The notes beneath the pieces are model-generated. The model made no database searches, had not been told where the DNA came from, and worked only from the letters and a program-made list of their open reading frames with translations. The position numbers and the translations under genes are program-made. Positions 17,680 through 25,527 of a stretch of 64,000 bases of DNA are shown here, piece by piece (position 1 is the stretch's first letter; each line of letters begins with the position of its first letter). The stretch covers positions 620,001 through 684,000 of the forward strand of contig OZ243039.1 of assembly GCA_965212025.1 (NCBI GenBank), read 5' to 3'. Source of the stretch: G965212025 sp965212025. GTDB taxonomy: Bacteria > Pseudomonadota > Gammaproteobacteria > Poriferisulfidales > Oxydemutatoraceae.

Positions 17680-18616
17680 TTGTACCTGGTGACGCTATGA
17701 GCGGCAGGAATAACAGAACCCACCGCCGGGCGGACTCACGCTAACAGCTCCTTGATGGCAGCACGCATGGCATCCGCTACCCCGGTCTCTGATTGACTGT
17801 GTCCCGCGCTTTCCACGTCGAGCTTTTTACCGGCAGGCCACTTTTCAAGCAGTCGCCGGGCATTACTGGGTGGACACAACAAGTCGTAGCGGGACTGCAC
17901 AACAATTCCCGGAATGTCTTTTATACGATCCATATCGTCAAGAATCTGGTTGGGTGCCAGAAAGCATTGCTGGGAAAAATAGTGCGCCTCCACTTTCGGG
18001 GTTCGTGGAGTCTCTCTGTCGGCAGGTGCATTCTGAGGACTGAGATCCGGTGGAAAAACAGGCACCATACCGACCAACTGTGACAGGTATCTTTCGTAGT
18101 CGTACCAGACTAAAGACGCGGCACGGGCAATCTCCGGATCCTCATCAAGCAGGAGACGGTACCAGGCGCCCAGCACGTCCGAACGTTCCAAATCATCGAC
18201 AATCGCAACGAAGCGTTCGTACGCTTCGGGATAGAAAACGGCAGGAAGCCCCAGAAAAGCGCGCTTAAGCTCAGCGTTGTACCTGGTGACGCTGTGGCGG
18301 CAGAAATAACAGAACCCACCGCCGGGGCGCAAGGGCTCACGTTAACAGCTCCTTGATGGCAGCACGCATGGCATCCTCCGGTCTCTGATTCTGTGTCCCG
18401 CGCTTTCCACGTCGAGCTTTTTACCGGCAGGCCACTTTTCAAGCAGTCGCCGGGCATTACTGGGTGGACACAACAAGTCGTAGCGGGAGCAGGAGACGGT
18501 ACCAGGCGCCCAACACGTCCGAACGTTCCAAATCATCGACAATCGCAACGAAGCGTTCGTACGCTTCGGGATAGAAAACGGCAGGAAGACCCAGAAAAGC
18601 GCGCTTAAGCTCAGCG
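17680..18616 (-). repeat. Diverged tandem duplication of the 3' half of pip
   Basis: Copy 1 is 17680-18276 (597 bp) and copy 2 is 18277-18616 (340 bp). Both begin with TTGTACCTGGTGACGCT and end at CTCAGCG. Copy 2 has lost 254 bp (the equivalent of 17895-18148) plus a few short pieces, and differs from copy 1 by scattered base changes. The junction at 18276/18277 joins the interior of pip to the intergenic DNA next to the dehydrogenase gene. The divergence shows the two copies are not a simple read-overlap error of one molecule. Confidence 0.85.
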
Positions 18617-19345
18617 TCCGTGCCGAAAAAAAGTGAACGCAAAACCAGCCCGGACACCCGATCCGGATGCTTCTGGGCGTAAAGCAGTGCCAGCGTTGAC
18701 CCCCAGGAGCCACCAACCAGGAGCCACTTCTCAATAGAAAAATGCCTGCGTACCGTCTCCAAGTCTTCCAAAAGTGCCCCGGTTGTATTTTCCTCCAGCA
18801 AGCCAAGAGGTTCACTCTGCCCGCTGCCTCTCTGATCAGGAAGAATCACTCGGCACTGCCCCGAGGGAAAAAGACGGAAATGTTCCAGACGACAACCACT
18901 TCCCGGGCCACCGTGCAAAAACACCGCACACGGCAAACCTTTTTCGCCGCTATCAACGACGTGCACTGTGTGCAGCGCGGATACTGCGAGTTTAGTTTGC
19001 GATTTTTCTGTTTTCCACATCATTTACGGCGCGTAAGGCTCCGGTTTTTTCGCGATTGAAAAAACCAATGCGTACCGTCTCCAAGTCTTCCAAAAGTGCC
19101 CCGGTTGTATTTTCCTCCAGCAAGCCAAGAGGTTCACTCTGCCCGCTGCCTCTCTGATCAGGAAGAATCACTCGGCACTGCCCCGAGGGAAAAAGACGGA
19201 AATGTTCCAGACGACAACCACTTCCCGGGCCACCGTGCAAAAACACCGCACACGGCAAACCTTTTTCGCCGCTATCAACGACGTGCACTGTGTGCAGCGC
19301 GGATACTGCGAGTTTAGTTTGCGATTTTTCTGTTTTCCACATCAT
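17736..19345 (-). pseudogene. pip: Prolyl aminopeptidase (alpha/beta hydrolase), scrambled by tandem duplications
   Basis: Three fragments of one gene lie head to tail. Reading leftward: an N-terminal piece from 19345 of about 91 residues (start MMWKTEKSQTKLAVSAL, with AVFLHGGPGSGC and LPDQRGSGQSEPLG, both typical of proline iminopeptidase) that then runs into pqqE-tail sequence. Next is a second N-terminal piece from 19023 that includes the nucleophile elbow LLVGGSWGSTLALLYAQKHP but shifts frame after WYRLLL because 254 bp are missing. Last is a C-terminal piece (17736-18276) with ELKRAFLGLPAVFYPEAYER, the acidic region IVVQSRYDLLCPPSNA and the late His (ESAGHSQ). No copy is whole, so a normal peptidase of about 315 residues cannot be made. 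The gene starts inside the 3' end of pqqE. Confidence 0.85.
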
Positions 19346-19394
19346 TTACGGCGCGTAAGGCTCCGGTTTTTTCGCGATTGAAAAAACCAATGCG
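18751..19394 (-). repeat. Exact 322-bp tandem duplication across the pqqE/pip junction
   Basis: Copies 18751-19072 and 19073-19394 appear identical base for base. Each holds the last 49 bp of pqqE and the first 91 codons of pip. All three boundaries carry TGCG (CTGCG/TACC, AATGCG/TACC, AATGCG/CCGG), so a 4-bp microhomology could have seeded the event. The copy nearest pqqE supplies its natural C-terminus, so pqqE is unharmed. Confidence 0.9.
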
Positions 19395-20480
19395 CCGGTA
19401 ATCAAAGCGGGAATCTGCCTTGATCGATGCAGTCTGGGCGATGCTGAGCATTGTATCGTGGTGATCTGAAAATTCGCAGGCGGGATCCATGTTGGCTGCG
19501 TCACCGGTAATGGCAAAAGCCTGACATCGGCAACCACCCCAGTCGATGGTATGCCGCTCGCAGCTAAGGCACTTGGCAGGCATCCAGGAAGTGCCCCGAA
19601 ACTTTTCAAAAGCTTCCGAGTGCTGCCAGATTTCTTCCAGGGAATGCTCAAGCACATTATCAAAGCGCAAGGTATCAATGCTTTCAGCAGCGTGGCAGGG
19701 CAGGACTTTTCCTGACGGGGTGACGTTCAGAAACTGACGCCCCCAGCCGCTCATACAGGCTTTGGGACGCTTCGCGTAGTAGTCGGGAACCACGAAGTCG
19801 ATGACCAAGATACCCTTAAGCCGCTTGATGGCCTCGTCAACTACGACATTCGCTTTTTCCAGTTGCGCAAACGTTGGCATCAATGCGGAGCGATTGTGAT
19901 ATGCCCATCCGTAATACTGAACGTGCGCGATCTCAATGCGAGAGCCCTCCATTTCCACCGCAAGATCAATAATCTCTGGCAGGTGCTCAATATTCATCCG
20001 GTGTATTGGAGCATTGACGGTCAACGGCAGCCCGGCTCCAACAACTGCTTTTGCGACCTCCATTTTTTTCGCGTAACCCTGTTTGTTGCCACCAATAAAG
20101 TTCGCGTTTTTTTCCTCGTAATCCTGGATGCTGATTTGCACATGCTCAAGACCCAACCCGGCAAGAGCTTCAATGCGCGGCTTGTCAAAAGTCACGGCAG
20201 AAGTAATGAGGTTGGTGTAAATGCCGAATTCGCTTGCCTTTTCTACCAGCCGCTCCAAGTCAGGTCTCAGCCCCGGTTCACCGCCTGAAAAATGTGCTTG
20301 AAAGACGCCGAGACTGGCGGCTTGTTCCAGCACGTCAATCCACTTTTCGGTGCTCAACTCAGCCGCCGCCTTTTCCAGCTCCAGCGGGTTGGAGCAATAG
20401 GGGCACTGCAATGGGCAACGGTGCGTCAACTCGCAAAGGATGGCAAGCGGTTTTCCAAGATTCTGGTTCGAGTCGGTCAC
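19314..20480 (-). CDS. pqqE: PQQ synthesis radical SAM enzyme PqqE
   Basis: PqqE joins the Glu and Tyr side chains of PqqA, the first step of PQQ assembly, with PqqD as peptide chaperone. The 388-residue protein has the radical SAM site CPLQCPYCSNPLEL near residue 22, SGGEPGLRPDLERL, and the C-terminal auxiliary-cluster cysteines (CMSGWGRQ, LPCHAAESI, CLSCERHTIDWGGCRCQAF). It starts 4 bp after pqqD. The last residues (RRIGFFNREKTGALRAVNDV) overlap the start of the pip remnant and lie in the 322-bp duplication, but the natural copy is intact. Confidence 0.96.
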   Translation of the reverse strand: MTDSNQNLGKPLAILCELTHRCPLQCPYCSNPLELEKAAAELSTEKWIDVLEQAASLGVFQAHFSGGEPGLRPDLERLVEKASEFGIYTNLITSAVTFDKPRIEALAGLGLEHVQISIQDYEEKNANFIGGNKQGYAKKMEVAKAVVGAGLPLTVNAPIHRMNIEHLPEIIDLAVEMEGSRIEIAHVQYYGWAYHNRSALMPTFAQLEKANVVVDEAIKRLKGILVIDFVVPDYYAKRPKACMSGWGRQFLNVTPSGKVLPCHAAESIDTLRFDNVLEHSLEEIWQHSEAFEKFRGTSWMPAKCLSCERHTIDWGGCRCQAFAITGDAANMDPACEFSDHHDTMLSIAQTASIKADSRFDYRRIGFFNREKTGALRAVNDVENRKIAN

Positions 20481-20484
20481 GATC

Positions 20485-20790
20485 CTATTTTATCGTCATG
20501 AAGCGTTTGTCTGTGAGGTCTTGCAACAAGGGCAAAATATCTCTTTTGATGTCTTCTATTGAAGCATTGTACTCACTTGCCAGGCTTTGTGCGATTTCGC
20601 CCACTGTGGCCTCCCCGTCACAACGGCGGATCGTCTCCAGCGCAGGCTCGTCAGGCTCGAGCAGACGCTCAGGGGCAAGCAAGACCCACTGGTCGCGCAC
20701 CTTGTTGTACTGCAACTTGACGTGTTTGGCAAGCAATGGGCGGGATGCCGAGCTGACGATAAGACGGGCACGCTGTCTCTGAACCGTCAA
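20485..20790 (-). CDS. pqqD: PQQ synthesis peptide chaperone PqqD
   Basis: PqqD binds the PqqA peptide and presents it to PqqE. At 101 residues it is near the family's usual 90-100. Features are ASRPLLAKHVKLQYNKVRDQ, QWVLLAPERLLEPDEPALE, and a winged-helix-like TVGEIAQSLASEYNAS region. The start is a TTG at 20790 that overlaps the pqqC stop in TTGA, implying coupled translation; the same overlap type is used by mcl. Confidence 0.93.
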   Translation of the reverse strand: MTVQRQRARLIVSSASRPLLAKHVKLQYNKVRDQWVLLAPERLLEPDEPALETIRRCDGEATVGEIAQSLASEYNASIEDIKRDILPLLQDLTDKRFMTIK

Positions 20791-21515
20791 CGGGTGCTCG
20801 CGTCCGGAATAAAGCAGCCGGGAGGAGTCAGCACCGGGGACACGTAGGCGAAGTACAGCGCATCAAGCTGCGCCCACAGCACGTTGCACTTGAAAATCAA
20901 AGCCTTGCAAACCGCTTTCTGTTCACGCTCGGTGCGCGCATTTTTGAGAACATAAGCCAAAGCGAAGTCCACATCCCGACGCGCCTGCGTCAGCCTGGGC
21001 TTGAAGTAAGCCAGCGTGTCTTCGTCAATGAAATCGTAATTTTCCAGCATGCCGGAAACCCTTTCTGCGATGATCTGTGGAGAAAACAACTCCGTCAGGG
21101 ATGAGGCAATCGCATCCAGTAAAGGCATTTCACGAACAAACTGCACATAAGCCTGCACTGCGAATCGGGTCGCCGGTAACGCCCCTTCACGGGAAATCAC
21201 GTAATCCTGATCCACGCCGAGACTTCCGGTCAATTTAAGCCAACGCACTATGCCACCGTCACTCGTCAAGCTTCCGTCATGATCTTCGATGCGCTCCCGC
21301 CACTTTCGACGGATTTCCCGATCTTCTATTTTTGCCATCAGGCTTAAATCCTTGATGGGAATCGCAGCCTGATAACAGTATCGATTCAGCGCCCATGCCT
21401 GAACTTGCCCTTTGTTCAGTTTCCCGCTGTGTAAAAGCTTGTGAAAGGGATGGTGATTGTGATACCGCTCTGCCCCAATGTCTCTCAACGCCTGCTCCAG
21501 CTCGTGCTCTTTCAT
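20787..21515 (-). CDS. pqqC: Pyrroloquinoline-quinone synthase PqqC
   Basis: PqqC carries out the final ring closure and oxidation to PQQ without a metal or cofactor. The 242-residue protein has the heme-oxygenase-like helical fold and family blocks RYHNHHPFHKLLHSGKLN, VQAWALNRYCYQAAIPIKD, RIEDHDGS and YFKPRLTQARRDVDFAL. Its first codons lie in a 182-bp duplicated segment shared with the end of pqqB; the coding copy is intact. About 200 bp of duplicated DNA separates it from pqqB instead of the usual short gap. Confidence 0.96.
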   Translation of the reverse strand: MKEHELEQALRDIGAERYHNHHPFHKLLHSGKLNKGQVQAWALNRYCYQAAIPIKDLSLMAKIEDREIRRKWRERIEDHDGSLTSDGGIVRWLKLTGSLGVDQDYVISREGALPATRFAVQAYVQFVREMPLLDAIASSLTELFSPQIIAERVSGMLENYDFIDEDTLAYFKPRLTQARRDVDFALAYVLKNARTEREQKAVCKALIFKCNVLWAQLDALYFAYVSPVLTPPGCFIPDASTR

Positions 21516-21853
21516 GGTCTCAGCAGTATAGAGGGTTATAGTGTTATGGCTTGACCGTCATAAGCAATTTCCCATCCCGCTGCTTCTACAGTTTTTCGCT
21601 CTTCTGAATTCTCCGCGAGTATCGGGTTCGTGTTATTGATGTGAATGAAGACTTTTCTTTTCACGTTCAATGCCTGCTCCAGCTCGTGCTCTTTCATGGT
21701 CTCAGCAGCCTAGGGGGTCATAGTGTTATGGCTTGACCGTCATAAGCAATTTCCCATCCCGCTGCTTCTACAGTTTTTCGCTCTTCTGAATTCTCCGCGA
21801 GTATCGGGTTCGTGTTATTGATGTGAATGAAGACTTTTCTTTTCACGTTCAAT
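21490..21853 (-). repeat. 182-bp tandem duplication at the pqqB/pqqC junction
   Basis: Copy 1 (21490-21671) and copy 2 (21672-21853) each hold the end of pqqB and the first codons of pqqC. They differ by four substitutions, all in a 15-bp patch around the pqqB stop and the pqqC leader (CAGCAGTATAGAGGGTTATA versus CAGCAGCCTAGGGGGTCATA). One copy serves as the real end of pqqB, the other supplies the real start of pqqC. In between lie a broken pqqC start and a broken pqqB end. Confidence 0.9.
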
Positions 21854-22638
21854 TCGGCAAATCCCTCCATGGCCTTTTCATTGTCTATGTGTCCCATTCT
21901 CGCGCCGGTTTTGACACCCACACCTGTTTCAAGCATTTCTTCGTTCTGATAGACCGTGCCATCGAAAAGAACCAACTCCGCACCGCTCAGTCGGCTTTTC
22001 AGTTCCTCACTCAAGTAGGCGCAGCCGGGCAGGTAATAAAACGATGCGCCGGCCTCATCCCGTATACACAAGCCCACTGTGTCGCCTTCTTCAGTCCCGA
22101 AATTTGGCCCCTGGCTTTCATCTTCCAGATAAAGCGCAACCTTTCCTGGAACCGGAAACATATCAACCTGTAGGTCAAGCTCCTTTCCGCCAGCGTCTTT
22201 CAACGCAATTTGACCCGGAATCTGCATGCTTCGCCGCTCGACCAGTTTTTCGTTCAGCACGCGGAACACCGAATTACTTTGCAGAATGGTCTGCACACGC
22301 TCCGTGGAATAAAGAGAAAAAGGCTGACTTTCACGCAAAGTCAGCAACCCGGCGATGTGGTCAATATCACCATTTGTTAAAACTATGGATTTTATCGGGC
22401 TGTGTCTGAGACCTTCGCCGCGGGGATGCAAGTCCTGGTTGTCAGCAATCTGTTGCCTGACATCAGGAGAGCAATTCAAAAGTACGTAATCTTTCCCATT
22501 GCCACTGACGGCAACGGAGGCTTGAGTTCGGGGGGTAAAAAAAGAACTGCCAACCCTGACGGACTGGCAGTTCCAACACTTGCAGTTCCACTGAGGGAAC
22601 CCGCCGCCGGCAGCTGAACCCAATACTACAATCCGCAT
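21718..22638 (-). CDS. pqqB: PQQ biosynthesis protein PqqB
   Basis: PqqB is a metallo-beta-lactamase-fold protein proposed to hydroxylate the cross-linked Glu-Tyr intermediate. The 306-residue product begins with the family signature VVLGSAAGGGFPQWNC, then CWNCQS, the metal-binding loop VLTNGDIDHIAGLL, PGCAYLSEEL, ARMGHIDNEKAM and the ending FIHINNTNPI. It lies 46 bp after pqqA. A hairpin-like repeat sits over its start codon. Confidence 0.97.
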   Translation of the reverse strand: MRIVVLGSAAGGGFPQWNCKCWNCQSVRVGSSFFTPRTQASVAVSGNGKDYVLLNCSPDVRQQIADNQDLHPRGEGLRHSPIKSIVLTNGDIDHIAGLLTLRESQPFSLYSTERVQTILQSNSVFRVLNEKLVERRSMQIPGQIALKDAGGKELDLQVDMFPVPGKVALYLEDESQGPNFGTEEGDTVGLCIRDEAGASFYYLPGCAYLSEELKSRLSGAELVLFDGTVYQNEEMLETGVGVKTGARMGHIDNEKAMEGFAELNVKRKVFIHINNTNPILAENSEERKTVEAAGWEIAYDGQAITL

Positions 22639-22648
22639 GGCTTCATGC
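22635..22648 (-). promoter_or_regulatory. Inverted repeat over the pqqB start codon
   Basis: On the minus strand GCATG-AAGC-CATGC lies across the pqqB ATG, and the second arm includes the start codon. A hairpin here could limit pqqB translation relative to pqqA, whose product is needed in excess. The stem is only 5 bp, so support is modest. Confidence 0.35.
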
Positions 22649-22684
22649 AGAAAGGATTAGTGCCGACTTCGCTTTAGCTTTCTG

Positions 22685-22768
22685 TCAGGAAAGTTCTGCG
22701 CAAGCGTAGCAGTTGATTTCCATACCAACCGCGCTTTCCCGAATTACAGGGGTATTCCATGTCTTCAT
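22685..22768 (-). CDS. pqqA: PQQ precursor peptide PqqA
   Basis: This 27-residue gene was found by reading the minus strand ahead of pqqB. The peptide starts MKTWNTPVIRES and continues with GMEINCYACAEL, containing the E-x-x-x-Y pair (Glu17, Tyr21) that PqqE cross-links to become PQQ. A perfect GGAGG lies 7 bp before the ATG. Length and motif match known PqqA peptides of 22-29 residues, and its place directly before pqqB completes pqqABCDE. Confidence 0.95.
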   Translation of the reverse strand: MKTWNTPVIRESAVGMEINCYACAELS

Positions 22769-22785
22769 ATACTATCCTCCTCAAA

Positions 22786-22800
22786 GGTTTTGACAAAACC
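22786..22800 (-). promoter_or_regulatory. Perfect palindrome in the pqqA leader
   Basis: GGTTTTG-A-CAAAACC is a perfect 7+1+7 inverted repeat just upstream of the pqqA ribosome site and downstream of the best promoter candidate. It could bind a dimeric regulator or fold in the leader RNA. Confidence 0.45.
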
Positions 22801-22836
22801 ACACGCCAGAAAAGACGTGCCGCTGAATTCTTGGCT

Positions 22837-22866
22837 ACTTTACGCCACTTGTTGTGGTCATGTCAA
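22837..22866 (-). promoter_or_regulatory. Candidate sigma-70 promoter of pqqABCDE
   Basis: On the minus strand TTGACA (22861-22866) and TAAAGT (22837-22842) are separated by 18 bp, about 70 bp before the pqqA start. The -35 is perfect and the -10 matches four of six positions. Confidence 0.4.
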
Positions 22867-23068
22867 CATAGGTCAGAGTCGCTTAGTCCCAAAGCCTTCA
22901 TGCAACACGGGCCAAGTTGGTTATGTGAGCCGACTGTCCCTGCTGCCACGTTCTCTGCAGGGCGAACACCCTGCCATTGCGACATCATCAGACAGCGAGC
23001 CGCTGGCAAAGCATTTGTATAGGCGGTAATCGGGTTACATGCTTCCTGCTTAAACACGCCAGAAGGCA
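22867..23068. other. Non-coding interval between the pqq promoter and dps
   Basis: I see no gene between the pqqA promoter region and the dps stop. Short open frames on both strands have no ribosome site or recognisable product. Confidence 0.4.
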
Positions 23069-23536
23069 TCAGTCCAGCAGGCTACGCAACATCCAGGCGT
23101 TTTTTTCGTGTACTTCCATCCGGCGAACCAGCAAATCCGCTGTCGGCGCATCTCCGGCGTTTTCGGCTATCGGAACAACGCTGCGTGCGGTTCTGACAAC
23201 AGCTTCCTGCCCTTCCATCAGTTGCCTGATCATGTTCCTGGCATCGGGAACTCCGGTCTCCTCAGGAATGGAAGACAAGCTGGTGTAAGTGCTGAAAGCC
23301 CCCGGAGCAAACACGCCCAGCGCGCGTATACGTTCAGCAATTTCGTCCACTGCGATTGCTATTTCTGTGTACTCTTGTTCAAAAAGTGTATGCAGCGTCA
23401 TGAACATGGGGCCAGTCACGTTCCAGTGAAAATTATGCGTTTTCAGGTAGAGTGAATAGCTGTCCGCCAGCATACGCGAAAGACCGCTGGCTATTTCTTC
23501 GCGTTGCTCCTTCGAAAGCCCAATTTGAATTTCCAT
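23069..23536 (-). CDS. dps: Dps-family ferritin-like DNA-protection protein
   Basis: The start is placed at 23536 (155 residues), since upstream codons look non-coding and Dps proteins have this length. The protein shows the inter-subunit ferroxidase pattern LYLKTHNFHWNVTGPMFMTL followed by EIAIAVDEIAERIRALG. It would form a 12-mer shell that oxidises ferrous iron with peroxide and may bind DNA. It follows no obvious operon. With katG it forms part of this organism's peroxide defence. Confidence 0.92.
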   Translation of the reverse strand: MEIQIGLSKEQREEIASGLSRMLADSYSLYLKTHNFHWNVTGPMFMTLHTLFEQEYTEIAIAVDEIAERIRALGVFAPGAFSTYTSLSSIPEETGVPDARNMIRQLMEGQEAVVRTARSVVPIAENAGDAPTADLLVRRMEVHEKNAWMLRSLLD

Positions 23537-23752
23537 AATAGCCTCGCTGGTTTTGGCGCACGGCCATCTGTCCGTGCTAACAGAAACCGGGAATACTGCT
23601 CCGCATTGTACTGACCCTGAACACGCTTGGCCATAAAAAAGCACTCTGCCCTCACTGCTTTAATCTGCAGCCAGAACGTACGCAGGGCGAAACAGGACAC
23701 GAAATGTTGCTTTGAGAAACCGCTCGCCGCAAACAAGCGGATGACCATAAAG

Positions 23753-24613
23753 TCAGTCGTGCTGCAAACGGTAGGCGCGCAAGGTGTTTTCTATCAGGCA
23801 GGCCACCGTCATCGGACCCGTTCCTCCTGGCATGGGGCTGAGCGCACCAGCCACTTTGCTCACATCGTCAAAATCCACATCTCCTTGAATACCGCCCTCG
23901 TCGCTTTCGCTGACCCCAACATCAATCACGCTGGCACCAAGCTTCACCCACTCGGATTTCACCATGCCCGGAGTGCCAGCAGCGGGAATCAGAATATCAG
24001 CTTCCCGGCATTGATCTGCCAGATTGGGGGTGCGTGAATGACAAATTTTGACGGTTGCGTCCACTCCTTTGCGCGCCAGCAAAAGTGCCAAAGGCAGACC
24101 AACCAAGGTGGAGCGACCAATGATGACAACCTGTTTGCCGCGGGTGTCAATCTCATAGTGCTCAAGCATGCGCATGACACCAAGTGGCGTACATGGGATC
24201 AGGCTTTCCTCTCCGCTTAACAGTTTGCCCAAGTTCCCGATAGTCAGACCATCCACGTCCTTTTGTACAGGAATACAAGCCAAAGCATCGCGTACTTCCA
24301 GTCCGTCTGGCAGAGGCAACTGCAATAAAATGCCGTTCACATCCGGATCTGCCGCGAGTCTGCGCAACTCGCCCTCAAGTTCGGATTGCGAGACAGTTTC
24401 CGGCAGTTCAATCATGCGCGACTTCAGCCCAACTGCTTTCGCTTTTTTCAGCTTCAGCTTCACATAAAGCCGACTGGGTGCGTAGGTGCCGACCACTACG
24501 GTGGCAAGCGTCACACCATTGCCACCAATGTCAGCGATTTCCGAAGCTGTTGTCTGGTAAATTTTGGCTGCCGCCTGGTGTCCGTCCAGTAGTAGCAAGA
24601 GCGTGTTTCTCAA
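23753..24613 (-). CDS. folD: Bifunctional methylene-THF dehydrogenase / methenyl-THF cyclohydrolase FolD
   Basis: FolD interconverts methylene-, methenyl- and formyl-tetrahydrofolate. The 286-residue protein has the catalytic YVKLKLKKAKAVGL region, LLQLPLPDGLEV, PVQKDVDGLTIGNLG, the dinucleotide loop VVIIGRSTLVGLPLALLL and SPMPGGTGPMTVACLIENT. The start is a TTG at 24613, two bases after the ftr stop. Methylotrophs often use MtdA/Fch instead; here FolD sits with ftr and fthC, placing the folate and methanopterin C1 branches in one operon. Confidence 0.94.
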   Translation of the reverse strand: MRNTLLLLLDGHQAAAKIYQTTASEIADIGGNGVTLATVVVGTYAPSRLYVKLKLKKAKAVGLKSRMIELPETVSQSELEGELRRLAADPDVNGILLQLPLPDGLEVRDALACIPVQKDVDGLTIGNLGKLLSGEESLIPCTPLGVMRMLEHYEIDTRGKQVVIIGRSTLVGLPLALLLARKGVDATVKICHSRTPNLADQCREADILIPAAGTPGMVKSEWVKLGASVIDVGVSESDEGGIQGDVDFDDVSKVAGALSPMPGGTGPMTVACLIENTLRAYRLQHD

Positions 24614-24615
24614 TA

Positions 24616-25527
24616 TCAGGCAAGCTCGGGCTGCTTGTCTGGATGCAAATAAATCAGGCTTTTGCCCAGCCGCCCCCCGTAATTTCCGGCGGAAATCATG
24701 GTTAGACCCTCTTGGTCGCGCGCGGCTGTAATGGCTGCCTGTGTCGCGGCGATGATCTCCGGCATTCCCCGGCCATTAATGATGATTTCCATGACTGAAG
24801 TCACGCCAGGGGGCAAAGCCCCTTCAATATCCGGATGTTCTTGCAAGGTGGGACAATACTTCTCGTACGTGCTGGCGACGCTGAAGCTGTATTGGCTCCC
24901 GACTTTGGAACCACTACCCGTGATTCCGCCGGGAAAAGCACACACAACACCCGGAACCGCATTAACCGCCTCTACTGCACGCTCTGCCGAAGACAGAGCA
25001 CTGTCAACGCTGTCACCAAAAAACCAGAGATTGCCTCCCATCAAACCTTGCGCGTAGCCGAGACGCCTGTCAATCACAAACTCGCCACCCAATATAGGCA
25101 CCACCCAAACGCGACGGCTGTGCCGGTGCTCCCGAAACTGAAATCCATTGCCGAAATAAGCCACTTTGCGTCCCATCTGAAAATAATCCGAGCCATCAAG
25201 CCGGTTAAAACAAGCGGCAGTGGGACAAGTCAGGATGTTTTGGCTGATGCGCACCAAGGCGGTCTTCTCCAAACGGGAAAGCCGGTCTTTCCAGAACCTG
25301 GGAACGTGCAACTGTACAACCGCACCTGGGCGACCATCAGGAGTGTCACTGCCGTCAACATAGTGATCCAGGCCTGCCTCACAATCACAAAGAACGGTGC
25401 TCGCGGCATTGCCTGTAACCGCGTTGACAGCATGTTCAACCCATTTGAAGTTTTTTGCGGTAACTAAAAATTCTGTATAAAGGGACAGGAAGGCTTCGGC
25501 GTAAGTGTCGTCGATCGTTGCCGCCAT
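24616..25527 (-). CDS. ftr: Formylmethanofuran:tetrahydromethanopterin formyltransferase
   Basis: Ftr (FhcD) moves the formyl group between H4MPT and methanofuran in the pathway that oxidises formaldehyde to formate in methylotrophs. The 303-residue protein shows family blocks DDTYAEAFLSLYTEFLVTAK, NILTCPTAACFNRLDGSD, VPILGGEFVIDRRLGYAQG, GGNLWFFGDS, FPGGITGSGSKVGS, EIIINGRGMPEIIAATQ and MISAGNYGGRLGKS. Its ATG overlaps the fthC stop in TAATG. The other Fhc subunits (A, B, C), usually adjacent, are not in the window. Confidence 0.95.
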   Translation of the reverse strand: MAATIDDTYAEAFLSLYTEFLVTAKNFKWVEHAVNAVTGNAASTVLCDCEAGLDHYVDGSDTPDGRPGAVVQLHVPRFWKDRLSRLEKTALVRISQNILTCPTAACFNRLDGSDYFQMGRKVAYFGNGFQFREHRHSRRVWVVPILGGEFVIDRRLGYAQGLMGGNLWFFGDSVDSALSSAERAVEAVNAVPGVVCAFPGGITGSGSKVGSQYSFSVASTYEKYCPTLQEHPDIEGALPPGVTSVMEIIINGRGMPEIIAATQAAITAARDQEGLTMISAGNYGGRLGKSLIYLHPDKQPELA

